This document shows positions 15,506-23,226 of a stretch of 64,000 nucleotides of DNA, piece by piece; position 1 is the stretch's first letter, and every line of letters begins with the position of its first letter. The notes under the pieces are model-generated. The model worked only from the letters and a program-made list of their open reading frames with translations. It was not told where the DNA came from and ran no database searches. Location: NCBI RefSeq assembly GCF_022524485.1, contig NZ_JAKXMK010000036.1, positions 1-64,000 of the forward strand, in the 5' to 3' direction. The position numbers and the translations under genes were made by a program. Source of the stretch: Pseudonocardia alaniniphila. GTDB taxonomy: Bacteria > Actinomycetota > Actinomycetes > Mycobacteriales > Pseudonocardiaceae.

Positions 15506-16387
15506 TCAGGCCAACAGGCCGAGACCGGCAAGCTGGACTCCGGGCACCGGTTCCGGGTCGGCCCCGCAGCGCCACAACAGCCCGCGCACAGCGGAGACGG
15601 ACTTCTCGGACAGACCGCCGACCTCACCCGCCAGCGCGTCACCGTCGGTGCTCTCCAGCGCCGCACGGACGTCGCCACCGGTCAGCGCCCTGGCGACGGC
15701 GGCAACGAGGTTGAGCAGTCCGTGCTCAGCGGGCGTCGTCTCGCTGCGGACGACGTGCCGCACTCCGAGAGCGGTGAACCCGCGCCCGGTCTCGACGACG
15801 ACGCGTACGAACTCCTCGATATCGGAGACGGACGGGATGTCGGAGGCGCGCGGTCCGCCGCAGCGCAGTTTCGGCGCGCAGCCGTGGGTGGCCACCCGGC
15901 GCACGGCGGTCAGCCACGCCCCGGTGCCCACCGGCTCGGCCACCGACGGCCGTCGCGGCTCGACGACCGCGACGACGTCCTCGGGCACGAACTCGGCCAC
16001 CCGCTCGAGCCAGATCGCGTCGACGTCGGGCGGCGCGGCCGTCTCGACGGTGCGCGGGGTGAGCAGGCTCGACCGGGAGAAGACCGTGGACAGCGCCTTC
16101 GGAACCGCGCCGAGCCCGGTGTCCACCACCAGTGACAGCTCGACGGGCCGGGAGGGGGCCGATCGCGCCAGCTCGGCAACGAGCACAGAAAGTCGGGAGA
16201 CCGGGCAGACCAGCTGCCCGACGAGCCCTCCGTAGCGACCATCCCTGGCACTCAGGTACCGCGACACCACCTCGTCGACACCGGGGGCAACCGACCGTGG
16301 CTGCAGCAGACTGGTGTCGTCGACGAGCTGGGCGAAGAGCGGTGGGATGGCCCATGGGGTAACACCAGCCGCCGTCGTCACGGGCAC
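15506..16387 (-). CDS. Conserved hypothetical protein
   Basis: 293 aa from the chosen GTG at 16385-16387 (VPVTTAAGVTPWAIPP); the frame is open to another GTG at 16451-16453 (315 aa) but the extra segment looks non-coding. Alanine- and valine-rich, soluble, no signal peptide or membrane helix. Segments such as ELSLVVDTGLGAVPKAL and APKLRCGGPRASDIPS suggest a beta/alpha fold with a central barrel-like pattern, and CGGPRA is a recognisable signature of an uncharacterised actinobacterial family. It lies 54 bp upstream of pheA on the same strand, and is divergent from the iron-box gene. I cannot assign a function. Confidence 0.7.
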   Translation of the reverse strand: MPVTTAAGVTPWAIPPLFAQLVDDTSLLQPRSVAPGVDEVVSRYLSARDGRYGGLVGQLVCPVSRLSVLVAELARSAPSRPVELSLVVDTGLGAVPKALSTVFSRSSLLTPRTVETAAPPDVDAIWLERVAEFVPEDVVAVVEPRRPSVAEPVGTGAWLTAVRRVATHGCAPKLRCGGPRASDIPSVSDIEEFVRVVVETGRGFTALGVRHVVRSETTPAEHGLLNLVAAVARALTGGDVRAALESTDGDALAGEVGGLSEKSVSAVRGLLWRCGADPEPVPGVQLAGLGLLA

Positions 16388-16465
16388 AGACGCTAACGGG
16401 TCGCCTCTTACGGCTTCACAACGGCTGCCGGTTCGCGCCTGCTGGACATCCACAACTCGCGAACG

Positions 16466-16484
16466 CTAGCTTAGGCTCACCTAA
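16466..16484 (+). promoter_or_regulatory. IdeR/DtxR iron box
   Basis: CTAGCTTAGGCTCACCTAA matches the 19-bp consensus TTAGGTTAGGCTAACCTAA at 16 of 19 positions. It ends 3 bp before the GGAGG ribosome site (16488-16492) of the DUF2470 gene. By analogy with IdeR, Fe(II)-loaded repressor would block that gene when iron is plentiful. If the divergent hypothetical gene starts at 16387 it could be affected too. Confidence 0.85.
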
Positions 16485-16500
16485 CTCGGAGGTGACTTCG

Positions 16501-17304
16501 TTGGTATCCACCCGGCTGCGACGCCCACCGGCCCCCACTGATGCCGAGCGCGCTCGCAGCGTGGTCGCCCGCGGTGGCGTGGCCTTCCTCGTCGGCACCG
16601 GTGCACCGGAGACGGCACCCCTCGTGCACCACGTGCGCGCCGACGGATCCGCGGTGCTGCTGCTGCGCGACGACGACCCGGTGCTCGACCGGATCCGGGA
16701 GGCGCCCAGCGGGGAGAGCCCGGCGATGCTCGAACTCGCCGACCACGCGCCGGTCAACCTCCGCGAGCCGGTGCGCGCACTGCTCTGGATCACGGGACGG
16801 CTCCGGCTGCCGGATCCCTACTCGGCCCGCCGGATCGCGCTGCAGGTCGCCGACACACGCCCGCATCCCGACCTCCTGCTCCTCGGCCACGGCGCCACTC
16901 TGGTGCGGCTCAATCCCGGCTCCGCCGTCCTGTCCGACGCCGAGGGGAGCGCCGCGCTTGCCCCTGTCGAGCTGGCCGGGGCCCGTCCCGACCCGTTCTG
17001 TCGCTACGAGCGGCACTGGCTCGTCCACCTCGAAGAAGCGCATCCTGAGGTGCTCGCGATGCTCGCCCGCCACCTGCCGCCCTGGTTGCGCGACCTGCGC
17101 AGCTCGCGGCTCCGTCCGCTCGGGGTGGATCGCTGCGGCCTGCGGCTGCGGGTGGAGACCTCCGAGGACAACAGCCGCCGATCCGACCACGACGTGCGCC
17201 TGGCGTGGCGGGAAGAGGCCAAGACCGTGGACGACCTTCGCGTGCAGATGGGGTTGCTGATCAGCTGCCCGTTGCACGGCGACACGGACGCCGGCTCTAG
17301 CTGA
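16501..17304 (+). CDS. DUF2470 / HugZ-related protein under iron control
   Basis: 267 aa from a TTG start at 16501-16503, chosen because GGAGG at 16488-16492 is 8 nt upstream; the in-frame GTG at 16492 would overlap that site. The N-terminal half resembles the split-barrel flavin/haem-handling fold (VVARGGVAFLVGTGAPETAPLVHHV), and the C-terminal part includes VNLREPVRALLWITGRL and the helical DUF2470 region. The iron box upstream and the position after pheA match Rv3839 of M. tuberculosis, which I recall as an IdeR-regulated gene. A role in haem use or iron release is likely but not shown. The 3-prime end overlaps the DUF3817 gene by 8 bp. Confidence 0.82.
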   Translation: MVSTRLRRPPAPTDAERARSVVARGGVAFLVGTGAPETAPLVHHVRADGSAVLLLRDDDPVLDRIREAPSGESPAMLELADHAPVNLREPVRALLWITGRLRLPDPYSARRIALQVADTRPHPDLLLLGHGATLVRLNPGSAVLSDAEGSAALAPVELAGARPDPFCRYERHWLVHLEEAHPEVLAMLARHLPPWLRDLRSSRLRPLGVDRCGLRLRVETSEDNSRRSDHDVRLAWREEAKTVDDLRVQMGLLISCPLHGDTDAGSS

Positions 17305-17614
17305 CCGGCGAGCGGCCCACCCGCACGCGCTGGGTGACCCGGTGCTCGGCAACGAACGAGGCGAACGGGATGGTGCCTGCCACGAGGATGAGCAGCGCGT
17401 CGAGCGGCTTCCACCGGCACCGCTCCGCCAGCAGCAGCGTGAGGACGATGTAGGCCATGTAGAAGAAGCCGTGCATCATGCCGACCACCGCGACGAGCTG
17501 CGGCTGACCGAAGAAGTACTTGAGCGGCATCGCGATGAGCACGAGCACGAGCAGTCCGACGCCCGTGACCCACGCGGCCACCCGGTAGTTCCGTAGAGCG
17601 GTCTCGATCGACAC
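17297..17614 (-). CDS. DUF3817 membrane protein
   Basis: 105 aa with three predicted helices (about 10-30, 38-62 and 70-88). The signature ALRNYRVAAWVTGVGLLVLVL, then GMMHGFFYMAYIVLTLLLAERCRW and a PLDALLILVAGTIPFASFVAE segment identify the DUF3817 family, common in actinobacteria and of unknown role. The stop codon region overlaps the end of the convergent DUF2470 gene by 8 bp. The next minus-strand gene upstream ends 22 bp away, so the two are likely co-transcribed. Confidence 0.88.
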   Translation of the reverse strand: MSIETALRNYRVAAWVTGVGLLVLVLIAMPLKYFFGQPQLVAVVGMMHGFFYMAYIVLTLLLAERCRWKPLDALLILVAGTIPFASFVAEHRVTQRVRVGRSPVS

Positions 17615-17636
17615 GAACGTCCTTCGTCAGTGGGGG

Positions 17637-18104
17637 TCAGTCGCCCGCGTCGCGGGCGGCCAGCTGAGCCAGCATCTGGTTGTACTCGGCCAACGCGCGG
17701 TCGTCCCGCTCGTCGTCCTCCGTGACCACGGGCGGGGGCACCGACGCGGGTCGCGGCGTGAACGGCGAGGGGCCGTCGGGGATGACGGGCCGGGGCTCGG
17801 GGCTGCGGAGCGCGGGGGCGTCGGGCACGACGGCACGCTGCTCCTCCGGAGCGGCGGGGGCGGTAGGGCCTTCCGCGGCCTCCTGCAGCCTCGTGGCCTC
17901 CATCCTGAGCATCCGCCACCACATGGCCCCGAAGAAAAGGGCGAACACCGGCCACTGCAGCCCGTAGCCGACGTTGAGCGCCGAGCCCATCGCCGAACCG
18001 GCGCGATGCCATTGCCAGGCCGACAGGAACCCGCACGTGACCATGGCGCCCAGGGTGAGCACGTGCCACAGCATCCAGCGGGGGGAGAGAGCCAGCTGTC
18101 GCAC
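17637..18104 (-). CDS. Two-helix membrane protein, conserved hypothetical
   Basis: 155 aa. Two membrane helices lie at about 12-30 (LWHVLTLGAMVTCGFLSAW) and 43-62 (GYGLQWPVFALFFGAMWW). A cytoplasmic tail follows, rich in proline and acidic residues, ending with RDDRALAEYNQMLAQLAARD. This arrangement, beside DUF3817, is one I have seen repeatedly in actinobacteria, but I know no function. Start GTG at 18102-18104, leaving 36 bp to the divergent CPBP gene. The ribosome site is weak, so a leaderless transcript is possible. Confidence 0.75.
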   Translation of the reverse strand: MRQLALSPRWMLWHVLTLGAMVTCGFLSAWQWHRAGSAMGSALNVGYGLQWPVFALFFGAMWWRMLRMEATRLQEAAEGPTAPAAPEEQRAVVPDAPALRSPEPRPVIPDGPSPFTPRPASVPPPVVTEDDERDDRALAEYNQMLAQLAARDAGD

Positions 18105-18140
18105 GCAGGTCAGCTTACTCGCCGGGTACCGTCCGCCATC

Positions 18141-18962
18141 GTGTCCAGCCTCAGCTCGACGGCAGCCGGGCGGTGGCTCTCGCCGCCGTCGCCGGTGACC
18201 GCGCCGATCACCGACCCGCGGCTGCGCCGCCTTGTCGGCACCGAGGTGCTCGTCGTCCTCACCGTGACGCTCGGGCTGTCGGCGCTTCGCAGTGCATTGA
18301 GCCTGATCGACGCGGTGCTGCAGCCGGTGCCACTCAACCAGCAAGAGGTGGCGCTGAACGCGCCGCAGGCCCAGGCCGGGCTCGTCGACCTCGCGCTGCA
18401 GCTCACGCGGGTGCTGCAGCTCGTGGGCTGGGGAGCGCTGGGCGCCTACCTGTTGATCCGGGCAGGCGTCGCACTCCGCGACGTCGGGCTGGACCGCCGC
18501 CGACCAGGACGGGACGCGCTCGGTGCCGCCGGGCTGGCCGCACTGATCGGCGTGCCCGGCCTGGGTCTGTACCTCGTGGCGCGCGCGATCGGAGTGAGTC
18601 TCACCGTCGAGCCGTCCACGCTGGGAGACACCTGGTGGCGGCTGCCCGTGCTGATTCTCTCGGCCGCTGCGAACGCCTGGGCCGAGGAGGTGGTCATGAT
18701 CGGCTACCTCATCACGCGGCTGCGCCAGCTCGGCTGGTCGGAGAACCGCTCGCTCGTGGCCCAGGCGCTGCTGCGCGGCAGCTACCACCTCTACCAGGGG
18801 CTCGGCGGCTTCATCGGCAACATCGTCATGGGCCTGGTGTTCGGCCGGATCTGGCAGCGCACCAATCGGCTCTGGATGCAGATCGGCGCGCACACCCTGA
18901 TCGACGTGGTCGCCTTCATCGGCTACGCCGCTCTGGCCGGCAAAGTGGGCTGGCTGCCGTGA
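18141..18962 (+). CDS. CPBP (CAAX-type) intramembrane glutamic protease family
   Basis: 273-aa polytopic membrane protein with about eight hydrophobic helices. Family motifs are present: NAWAEEVVMIGYL (the EE catalytic pair), LLRGSYHLYQG (motif 2 His) and GAHTLIDVV (motif 3 His). These are the Abi/CPBP proteases, related to eukaryotic Rce1. Substrate unknown. GTG at 18141 starts just after the divergent promoter region. A short polar N terminus (~25 residues) precedes the first helix. Monocistronic; next gene is convergent 24 bp away. Confidence 0.87.
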   Translation: MSSLSSTAAGRWLSPPSPVTAPITDPRLRRLVGTEVLVVLTVTLGLSALRSALSLIDAVLQPVPLNQQEVALNAPQAQAGLVDLALQLTRVLQLVGWGALGAYLLIRAGVALRDVGLDRRRPGRDALGAAGLAALIGVPGLGLYLVARAIGVSLTVEPSTLGDTWWRLPVLILSAAANAWAEEVVMIGYLITRLRQLGWSENRSLVAQALLRGSYHLYQGLGGFIGNIVMGLVFGRIWQRTNRLWMQIGAHTLIDVVAFIGYAALAGKVGWLP

Positions 18963-18986
18963 CGGCGGCCTAGCTGGGCATTACAC

Positions 18987-19958
18987 CTAGCGCAGGGTGA
19001 CCTGCTTGCCGGCCAGCGCATCGCGGGCCCGGCGCTCGGCGTCGGTCAGCGATGTCTCGTCGGCGAGCGCCTCGTCGAGCCGCACGGCGAACGCGGCCGC
19101 GGGTGCCGCCCACTCCTTGGGGTGCAGCTCCCGATCGAGGTCCCACACCGGCACGAGGATCCCGTGGGCACGGAAGACGCCGGCGAAGCGCGCGTCCTCG
19201 GTGAGTGCGAGCTCGCCGCGGGCGTGCAACCTGGCCATGGCCGCGAGCAGCTTCTCCTCGGGTTCCGGACGCACCCAGCGCAGGTGGGCCTTCGACCCGG
19301 TGTCCACCCAGTAGGCGGAGCGCACGCCGTCGGCGACCACCGCCTCCGTCGGCATGATGACCGAGTTGGCCCGCTCGAGCGCGGCCGTCACGTCGGCTGC
19401 GGGCTCCGTGCCGTCCTCGGACGGGACGACCCACCACCCGAAGTCGGTGTGCAGCGTGAGGTCCAGGGTGGCCTCGGGGTCGAGCAGATCCTGGAGCCGG
19501 ACGAGCTCGCCTTCGCCGAGCCCGGGACCGACGACCGGGAGCGCGCTGCCCGGTTCGGCAGCCTGCGCCCAGCGCAGCGCCTTGCCGAGGTCGGCCGACA
19601 GGTCGCCCGAGCGGGTCTGCACCTGCATGCCCAGCATGATCGTGCCGTCCGGACGGACCAGCGCGGCCGACGCACCCGGCAGAACCGTCGTGAGCGTCAC
19701 TGTGACGTCTGACGGCTCCCGCAGCGGCAGCGGCGCTGTGGCCGACGGCAGGAACTCCCGCATCGCCACCAGGTCGCACTCCGCAGCCAGGCCGTCGAAC
19801 GGCCGCAGGACGATCACGTCGTCCCCTGCGCCGTGACATGCCTTGTAGCGCTTCCCGGAGCCGCAGGGGCAGGGACGGCGCGGGTTCTCGCCGGCCGGCG
19901 CGTCGGTGTTGTGCTGCGTGGTGCCCTCGCGAGAACGGGCACGTGTCTTCTTGGCCAT
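18987..19958 (-). CDS. DUF5926 family protein with N-terminal SEC-C motif
   Basis: 323 aa. Following a basic N terminus (MAKKTRARSREG) is the SEC-C zinc motif RRPCPCGSGKRYKACHG with the Cys-x-Cys and Cys-His ligands seen at the C terminus of SecA. The rest (about 60-323) is an alpha/beta domain with no recognised catalytic residues; DUF5926 is the family I place it in. SEC-C domains bind zinc and often ribosomal or nucleic-acid partners, but nothing here shows a partner. ATG at 19956-19958, divergent from the P450 with 45 bp between. Confidence 0.85.
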   Translation of the reverse strand: MAKKTRARSREGTTQHNTDAPAGENPRRPCPCGSGKRYKACHGAGDDVIVLRPFDGLAAECDLVAMREFLPSATAPLPLREPSDVTVTLTTVLPGASAALVRPDGTIMLGMQVQTRSGDLSADLGKALRWAQAAEPGSALPVVGPGLGEGELVRLQDLLDPEATLDLTLHTDFGWWVVPSEDGTEPAADVTAALERANSVIMPTEAVVADGVRSAYWVDTGSKAHLRWVRPEPEEKLLAAMARLHARGELALTEDARFAGVFRAHGILVPVWDLDRELHPKEWAAPAAAFAVRLDEALADETSLTDAERRARDALAGKQVTLR

Positions 19959-20003
19959 GGTCCCCCTGACGCTAGCGAATACGCCCCACGCTGTCCGTTC
20001 GCC

Positions 20004-21278
20004 GTGCCGTCGCCGACGCTGCCACGGGTGGACGGTCATCGGCCACGCGATAGCTTCTCGCGCGACGGCCCGACGCCGGCCGCCGGGGCCGACTGGGAGG
20101 TTCTGCTGCATCCGTTCGATCCGGGCGACCCGCACTTCCTCGCCGACCCGTACCCGGCCTTCGCGGCGCTGCGCGCGCTCAGTCCCGTGCACGCCCATCC
20201 GCTGCTCGGCATGCCCGTCGCCGTCTCGCACGCCGCGTGCTCGGAGCTCCTGCGCAGCCGCAACCTCGGCCGCATCTGGGTCGACGCCAAGCCTGCCGAC
20301 GATTTCCCGGCCTTCAACCTGCTGCACCGCAACTCGCTGCTCGAGCGGGAAGGCCCGGCGCACGACCGGCTCCGCACCCTCGTGGCAGGGGCGTTCAACC
20401 GAGGCCACACGGCCCGGCTCGAGCCGTGGGTGCGTGGGCTGGCGCACCGGCTGGTGGGTGAGCTCGCGCAGCGCATCGCGGCCGACGGCAGCGCGGACCT
20501 CATGTCGGGTGTGGCCGCCGCGCTCCCGGTCCAGGTGATCGCCGAGCTGCTCGGGGTGCCGGAGCCGGAGCGCGGGGCGCTGCGGGGCTGGTCGAACGCG
20601 ATCGTCACGATGTACGAGCCGGATCCGGGGCAGCAACGCAGGATGGCCGCGGAGCAGGCCGCCGCCGACTTCGTCGACGCCTTGCGCGGGCTCGTGGCTC
20701 ATCGCAGGACGCATCCGGGCGACGACCTCGTGACCGATCTCGTCGAGGCGGACGTCGACGCGGACGAGCTGGTGGGCACCGCGGCGTTGCTGCTCATGGC
20801 GGGCCACGAGGCAACCGTCAACGTGATCGGCAACGGGGTGTTGGCGCTGCTGCGCCACCCGGCCCAGTGGCAGCGGCTGCTGGAGGACCCGGGGCTCGAT
20901 GCGACGGCCGTGGAGGAGCTGATCCGCTACGACCCGCCGCTGCAGCTGTTCGAGCGCACGGCAGTGGTCGACACGACTGTGGCCGGGCACCCCGTGCCGG
21001 CCGGCACCAAGATCGCCGCCCTGCTGGGGGCGGCGGCGCGTGATCCGCAGGCGTTCGACCGGCCCGACGAGCTGGACGTGGGCAGGCGACGCAACCCGCA
21101 CCTGGGCTTCGGCGCCGGGGTGCACTACTGCCTCGGTGCCCCGCTGGCCAGGTTGGAGGTGATCGCCGCGCTCGACGCGCTCCGGGCACGGCTTCCCGGT
21201 ATGCAACTCGCGAGCGAACCGGTGCGCCGCCCGGACTTCGTCATGCGCGGGCTGCGCGAGCTGCGGCTGGCGGCCTGA
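20004..21278 (+). CDS. Cytochrome P450
   Basis: 424 aa from GTG 20004; GTG 20028 (416 aa) is also possible, and neither has a clear ribosome site. Soluble bacterial class I P450. I-helix LLLMAGHEATVN (A-G-x-E-x-T), ExxR in EELIRYDPP, and haem loop LGFGAGVHYCLGAPLARLE with the cysteine ligand. The general look is that of CYP107-like biosynthetic or degradative enzymes. No ferredoxin or ferredoxin reductase is next to it, so its redox partners are elsewhere. The last 38 bp overlap the convergent DUF4328 gene. Confidence 0.9.
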   Translation: MPSPTLPRVDGHRPRDSFSRDGPTPAAGADWEVLLHPFDPGDPHFLADPYPAFAALRALSPVHAHPLLGMPVAVSHAACSELLRSRNLGRIWVDAKPADDFPAFNLLHRNSLLEREGPAHDRLRTLVAGAFNRGHTARLEPWVRGLAHRLVGELAQRIAADGSADLMSGVAAALPVQVIAELLGVPEPERGALRGWSNAIVTMYEPDPGQQRRMAAEQAAADFVDALRGLVAHRRTHPGDDLVTDLVEADVDADELVGTAALLLMAGHEATVNVIGNGVLALLRHPAQWQRLLEDPGLDATAVEELIRYDPPLQLFERTAVVDTTVAGHPVPAGTKIAALLGAAARDPQAFDRPDELDVGRRRNPHLGFGAGVHYCLGAPLARLEVIAALDALRARLPGMQLASEPVRRPDFVMRGLRELRLAA

Positions 21279-22200
21279 CGCTCAGCACGAGCTCCCGGCG
21301 CCGGGGCCGGACCGGCGCCAGCAACCGCGTCAGCCTGGTGACCAGCCGGGCCGTGACGGCGGCGGTGACCGCGGCCAGCACGTCGAGCACGGCGTGCAGC
21401 ACGACCCCGTCGGCGTCGGCCTGAACACCGCTGCGCAGCGACCACAGCAGCACCACGGCGGTGAGCACGACGCTGCCCACCCACAGGGCCCACCAGGCCA
21501 GCAGGAGCCGCGACGGGCGCGGGCGCAGGTCGGCGGGCAGCTCCAGCGCGCTGTGCTCGATCTCGCTGAGCACCGAACCCGGCACCGAGAGATTGATCCC
21601 GGGAATGAGCCAGCCGAGCACGATCGCCCTGGTCGAACGGGACGGGCGCACGCCGGCTCGTTCGGCGGCCGCCTGCGAGGCCCGCACCGACCAGAGAATG
21701 AGCAAGGCGCCCGCCACCACGGTGAGGATCGGCGCAACGGTGCCCGCGGACCCGACGAACGCGTCGGAGGCCGCCACGGCGTCCGCGGAGAGCGCCTCGT
21801 TCCGGCTGGCCAGCAACAGGATGTAGCGCCACACCTCGGCGCCCGCCGCGAGCAGCGCCACCGCGACGGTGGCCCACAGCAGCGGCACGAGGGTGCCGAA
21901 CGCCGAGCGGGCGCGCTGCAGGGGACCGGGCCGCGGCGGCGTGTCCGGCACCGGCGGTTCCCACCTCCGCGGAGGGAATCCCCAGCGCGGCAACGACCGG
22001 TAGCGCGGCGGCCCGGAGTAGCGCGTGGGGATACGCGGGGGCGGAGCAGGCGCGGCGGGAGCCGGCGGCTCGGCCACCCATCGCAACGCGGCGAGATAAC
22101 GACCGCAGTACGGACAGAACGGGCCGTCCCCCGCAGGCGCCCGGCGGCCGCACCGTGGGCACGGCGGCCCGAGTGCCTGTGGGGGCGCGGACGGAGGCAC
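21241..22200 (-). CDS. DUF4328 membrane protein with N-terminal zinc ribbon
   Basis: 319 aa from GTG 22198-22200. Residues ~10-35 hold a zinc ribbon CPRC...CPYC, followed by a proline/arginine-rich linker; from ~125 on are about five membrane helices of the DUF4328 type (RARSAFGTLVPLLWATVAVALL, WLIPGINLSVP, SRLLLAWWALWVGSVVL). The WLIPGINL...P motif is typical of the family. The frame is open beyond 22200 but that stretch is the palindromic element 22205-22372, so the start is taken at the element border. No ribosome site is visible, hence leaderless translation or displacement of an older start by the element is possible. Function unknown. Confidence 0.75.
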   Translation of the reverse strand: MPPSAPPQALGPPCPRCGRRAPAGDGPFCPYCGRYLAALRWVAEPPAPAAPAPPPRIPTRYSGPPRYRSLPRWGFPPRRWEPPVPDTPPRPGPLQRARSAFGTLVPLLWATVAVALLAAGAEVWRYILLLASRNEALSADAVAASDAFVGSAGTVAPILTVVAGALLILWSVRASQAAAERAGVRPSRSTRAIVLGWLIPGINLSVPGSVLSEIEHSALELPADLRPRPSRLLLAWWALWVGSVVLTAVVLLWSLRSGVQADADGVVLHAVLDVLAAVTAAVTARLVTRLTRLLAPVRPRRRELVLSVRPPAAARAARA

Positions 22201-22204
22201 GGGG

Positions 22205-22372
22205 CTAGTGTCGCGGAAACGAGGTCGTCTTACCCGCCTCCGGAGCCCAGGCGGCGCCTCGCGGCGTTCTCGTCGGCGCCGATACAACAGCGGTATCGGC
22301 GCCTCCTCCGCCTTGCGAGGCATCCGCCTGGACGCCGGATCCGGGCAAGGAACCTCGTTTCCGCGACACTAG
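22205..22372. repeat. 168-bp imperfect palindrome with 21-bp perfect terminal inverted repeats
   Basis: Ends are CTAGTGTCGCGGAAACGAGG(T) at 22205-22225 and its exact complement at 22352-22372. An 11-bp perfect stem (GGCGCCGATAC / GTATCGGCGCC, 22275-22285 and 22293-22303, 7-nt loop) sits at the exact centre of the element, and intermediate parts also pair imperfectly, so the whole element can fold to one long hairpin. No transposase is inside. A shorter relative is at 60250-60298. It may be a MITE/REP-like mobile palindrome, or a structured regulatory or terminator element. Confidence 0.85.
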
Positions 22373-22698
22373 ATGATCTCGGGATTGCCGTTGTCGGAGA
22401 CGATCGTGCGACCCTGCGCCGCCCAGGACTGCATGCCGCCGTCGACGTTGACCACGGGGTAGCCCTGCCCCGCCAGGTAGGCGACCACGCGTGAGGAGCG
22501 CCCGCCCGAGCGGCACACGACGTAGAGCGGGTCGTCGTCGGGCAACTCGTTCAGGCGGGCTGTGAGCTCGGACATCGGCAGGTGCCGCGCGCCGGGCGCG
22601 TGCCCGGCAGCCCATTCGTCGTTCTCCCGGACGTCGAGCAGCGCGGCGTCGACGGGGAGATCCGCCACCGAGACCGCCGGGACGGCTGGACCAGTCAT
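22369..22698 (-). CDS. Rhodanese-like domain protein
   Basis: 109-aa single-domain rhodanese (sulfurtransferase fold). DVRENDEWAAGHAPGARHLPMSEL is the typical first half; the active-site loop is VVCRSGGRSSRVV with the catalytic cysteine; DGGMQSWAAQG closes the domain. Start ATG at 22696-22698 with a GAGGG-like site; ATG at 22705-22707 (112 aa) is the alternative. The TAG stop lies in the CTAG end of the palindromic element, so the last residues depend on that border. Sulfur donor and acceptor unknown. Confidence 0.92.
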   Translation of the reverse strand: MTGPAVPAVSVADLPVDAALLDVRENDEWAAGHAPGARHLPMSELTARLNELPDDDPLYVVCRSGGRSSRVVAYLAGQGYPVVNVDGGMQSWAAQGRTIVSDNGNPEII

Positions 22699-22794
22699 GA
22701 CCCTCATCCTGCCACGCGCGGCGTGACGATCCGGTCAGGCGAACGGGACGAGGATGGCCCGATCGGGTGCGCGCACCCACTACGGTCGGATCTC

Positions 22795-23163
22795 GTGGAA
22801 TACGCCGGTGTAACCGGGCAATGGGCGGTGTCCGTGGCGCGTCGCGTCCACCGCCGTGGCACCGGGGCATCCCCGCTGATCATCGAGGAGACCTGGGTCG
22901 GCACCGACCTCGCGCTCTATCTCCGGTACCGGGTGGACGCCCATAAGCTCGGGGCACGGTTTCGCCTGGATCTCGATCCAGGCACGGGCACCCACCCCAC
23001 CGACGCTGATCACCTGGCGTCCGCCGTGTTCGAGGCGCTTCCCGATGAACCGCAGGCGGAGGCGTTCGTCGACGAGTTGGGCTACCACTGGTGGAGCACG
23101 GCAGTTCCGCACAGCGGGTGGACCGCCGCGGTGCGCTCGCTGAGGATCGTCACGATCTGCTGA
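22795..23163 (+). CDS. Hypothetical protein
   Basis: 122 aa from GTG at 22795. The sequence shows mixed alpha/beta segments with repeated Arg and Trp (VGTDLALYLRYRVDAHKLG, LGYHWWSTAVPHSGWTAAVRSL). No signal peptide, membrane helix or known motif. Codon third positions are strongly G/C throughout, as for neighbouring genes. It is divergent from the rhodanese gene and is followed by a strong terminator hairpin 5 bp after its stop, which supports a real transcription unit. I do not recognise the family. Confidence 0.6.
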   Translation: MEYAGVTGQWAVSVARRVHRRGTGASPLIIEETWVGTDLALYLRYRVDAHKLGARFRLDLDPGTGTHPTDADHLASAVFEALPDEPQAEAFVDELGYHWWSTAVPHSGWTAAVRSLRIVTIC

Positions 23164-23167
23164 CGCG

Positions 23168-23201
23168 CGGACGGGGCGGGCCCGAAGGCCCGCCCCGTCC
23201 G
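23168..23201. terminator. 15-bp perfect hairpin, bidirectional terminator candidate
   Basis: CGGACGGGGCGGGCC at 23168-23182 pairs exactly with 23187-23201 across a CGAA tetraloop. It lies between the convergent hypothetical gene (ends 23163) and the symporter gene (ends 23227). No T-run follows, as is usual in high-GC actinomycetes. Confidence 0.8.
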
Positions 23202-23226
23202 GTAGTGCTGGGAGGAACGCCCAGTG

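Noticed and set aside
22201..22323. N-terminal extension of the DUF4328 protein
   Set aside because: Encoded entirely by the palindromic element, Arg-rich, and precedes the zinc ribbon that normally starts these proteins.
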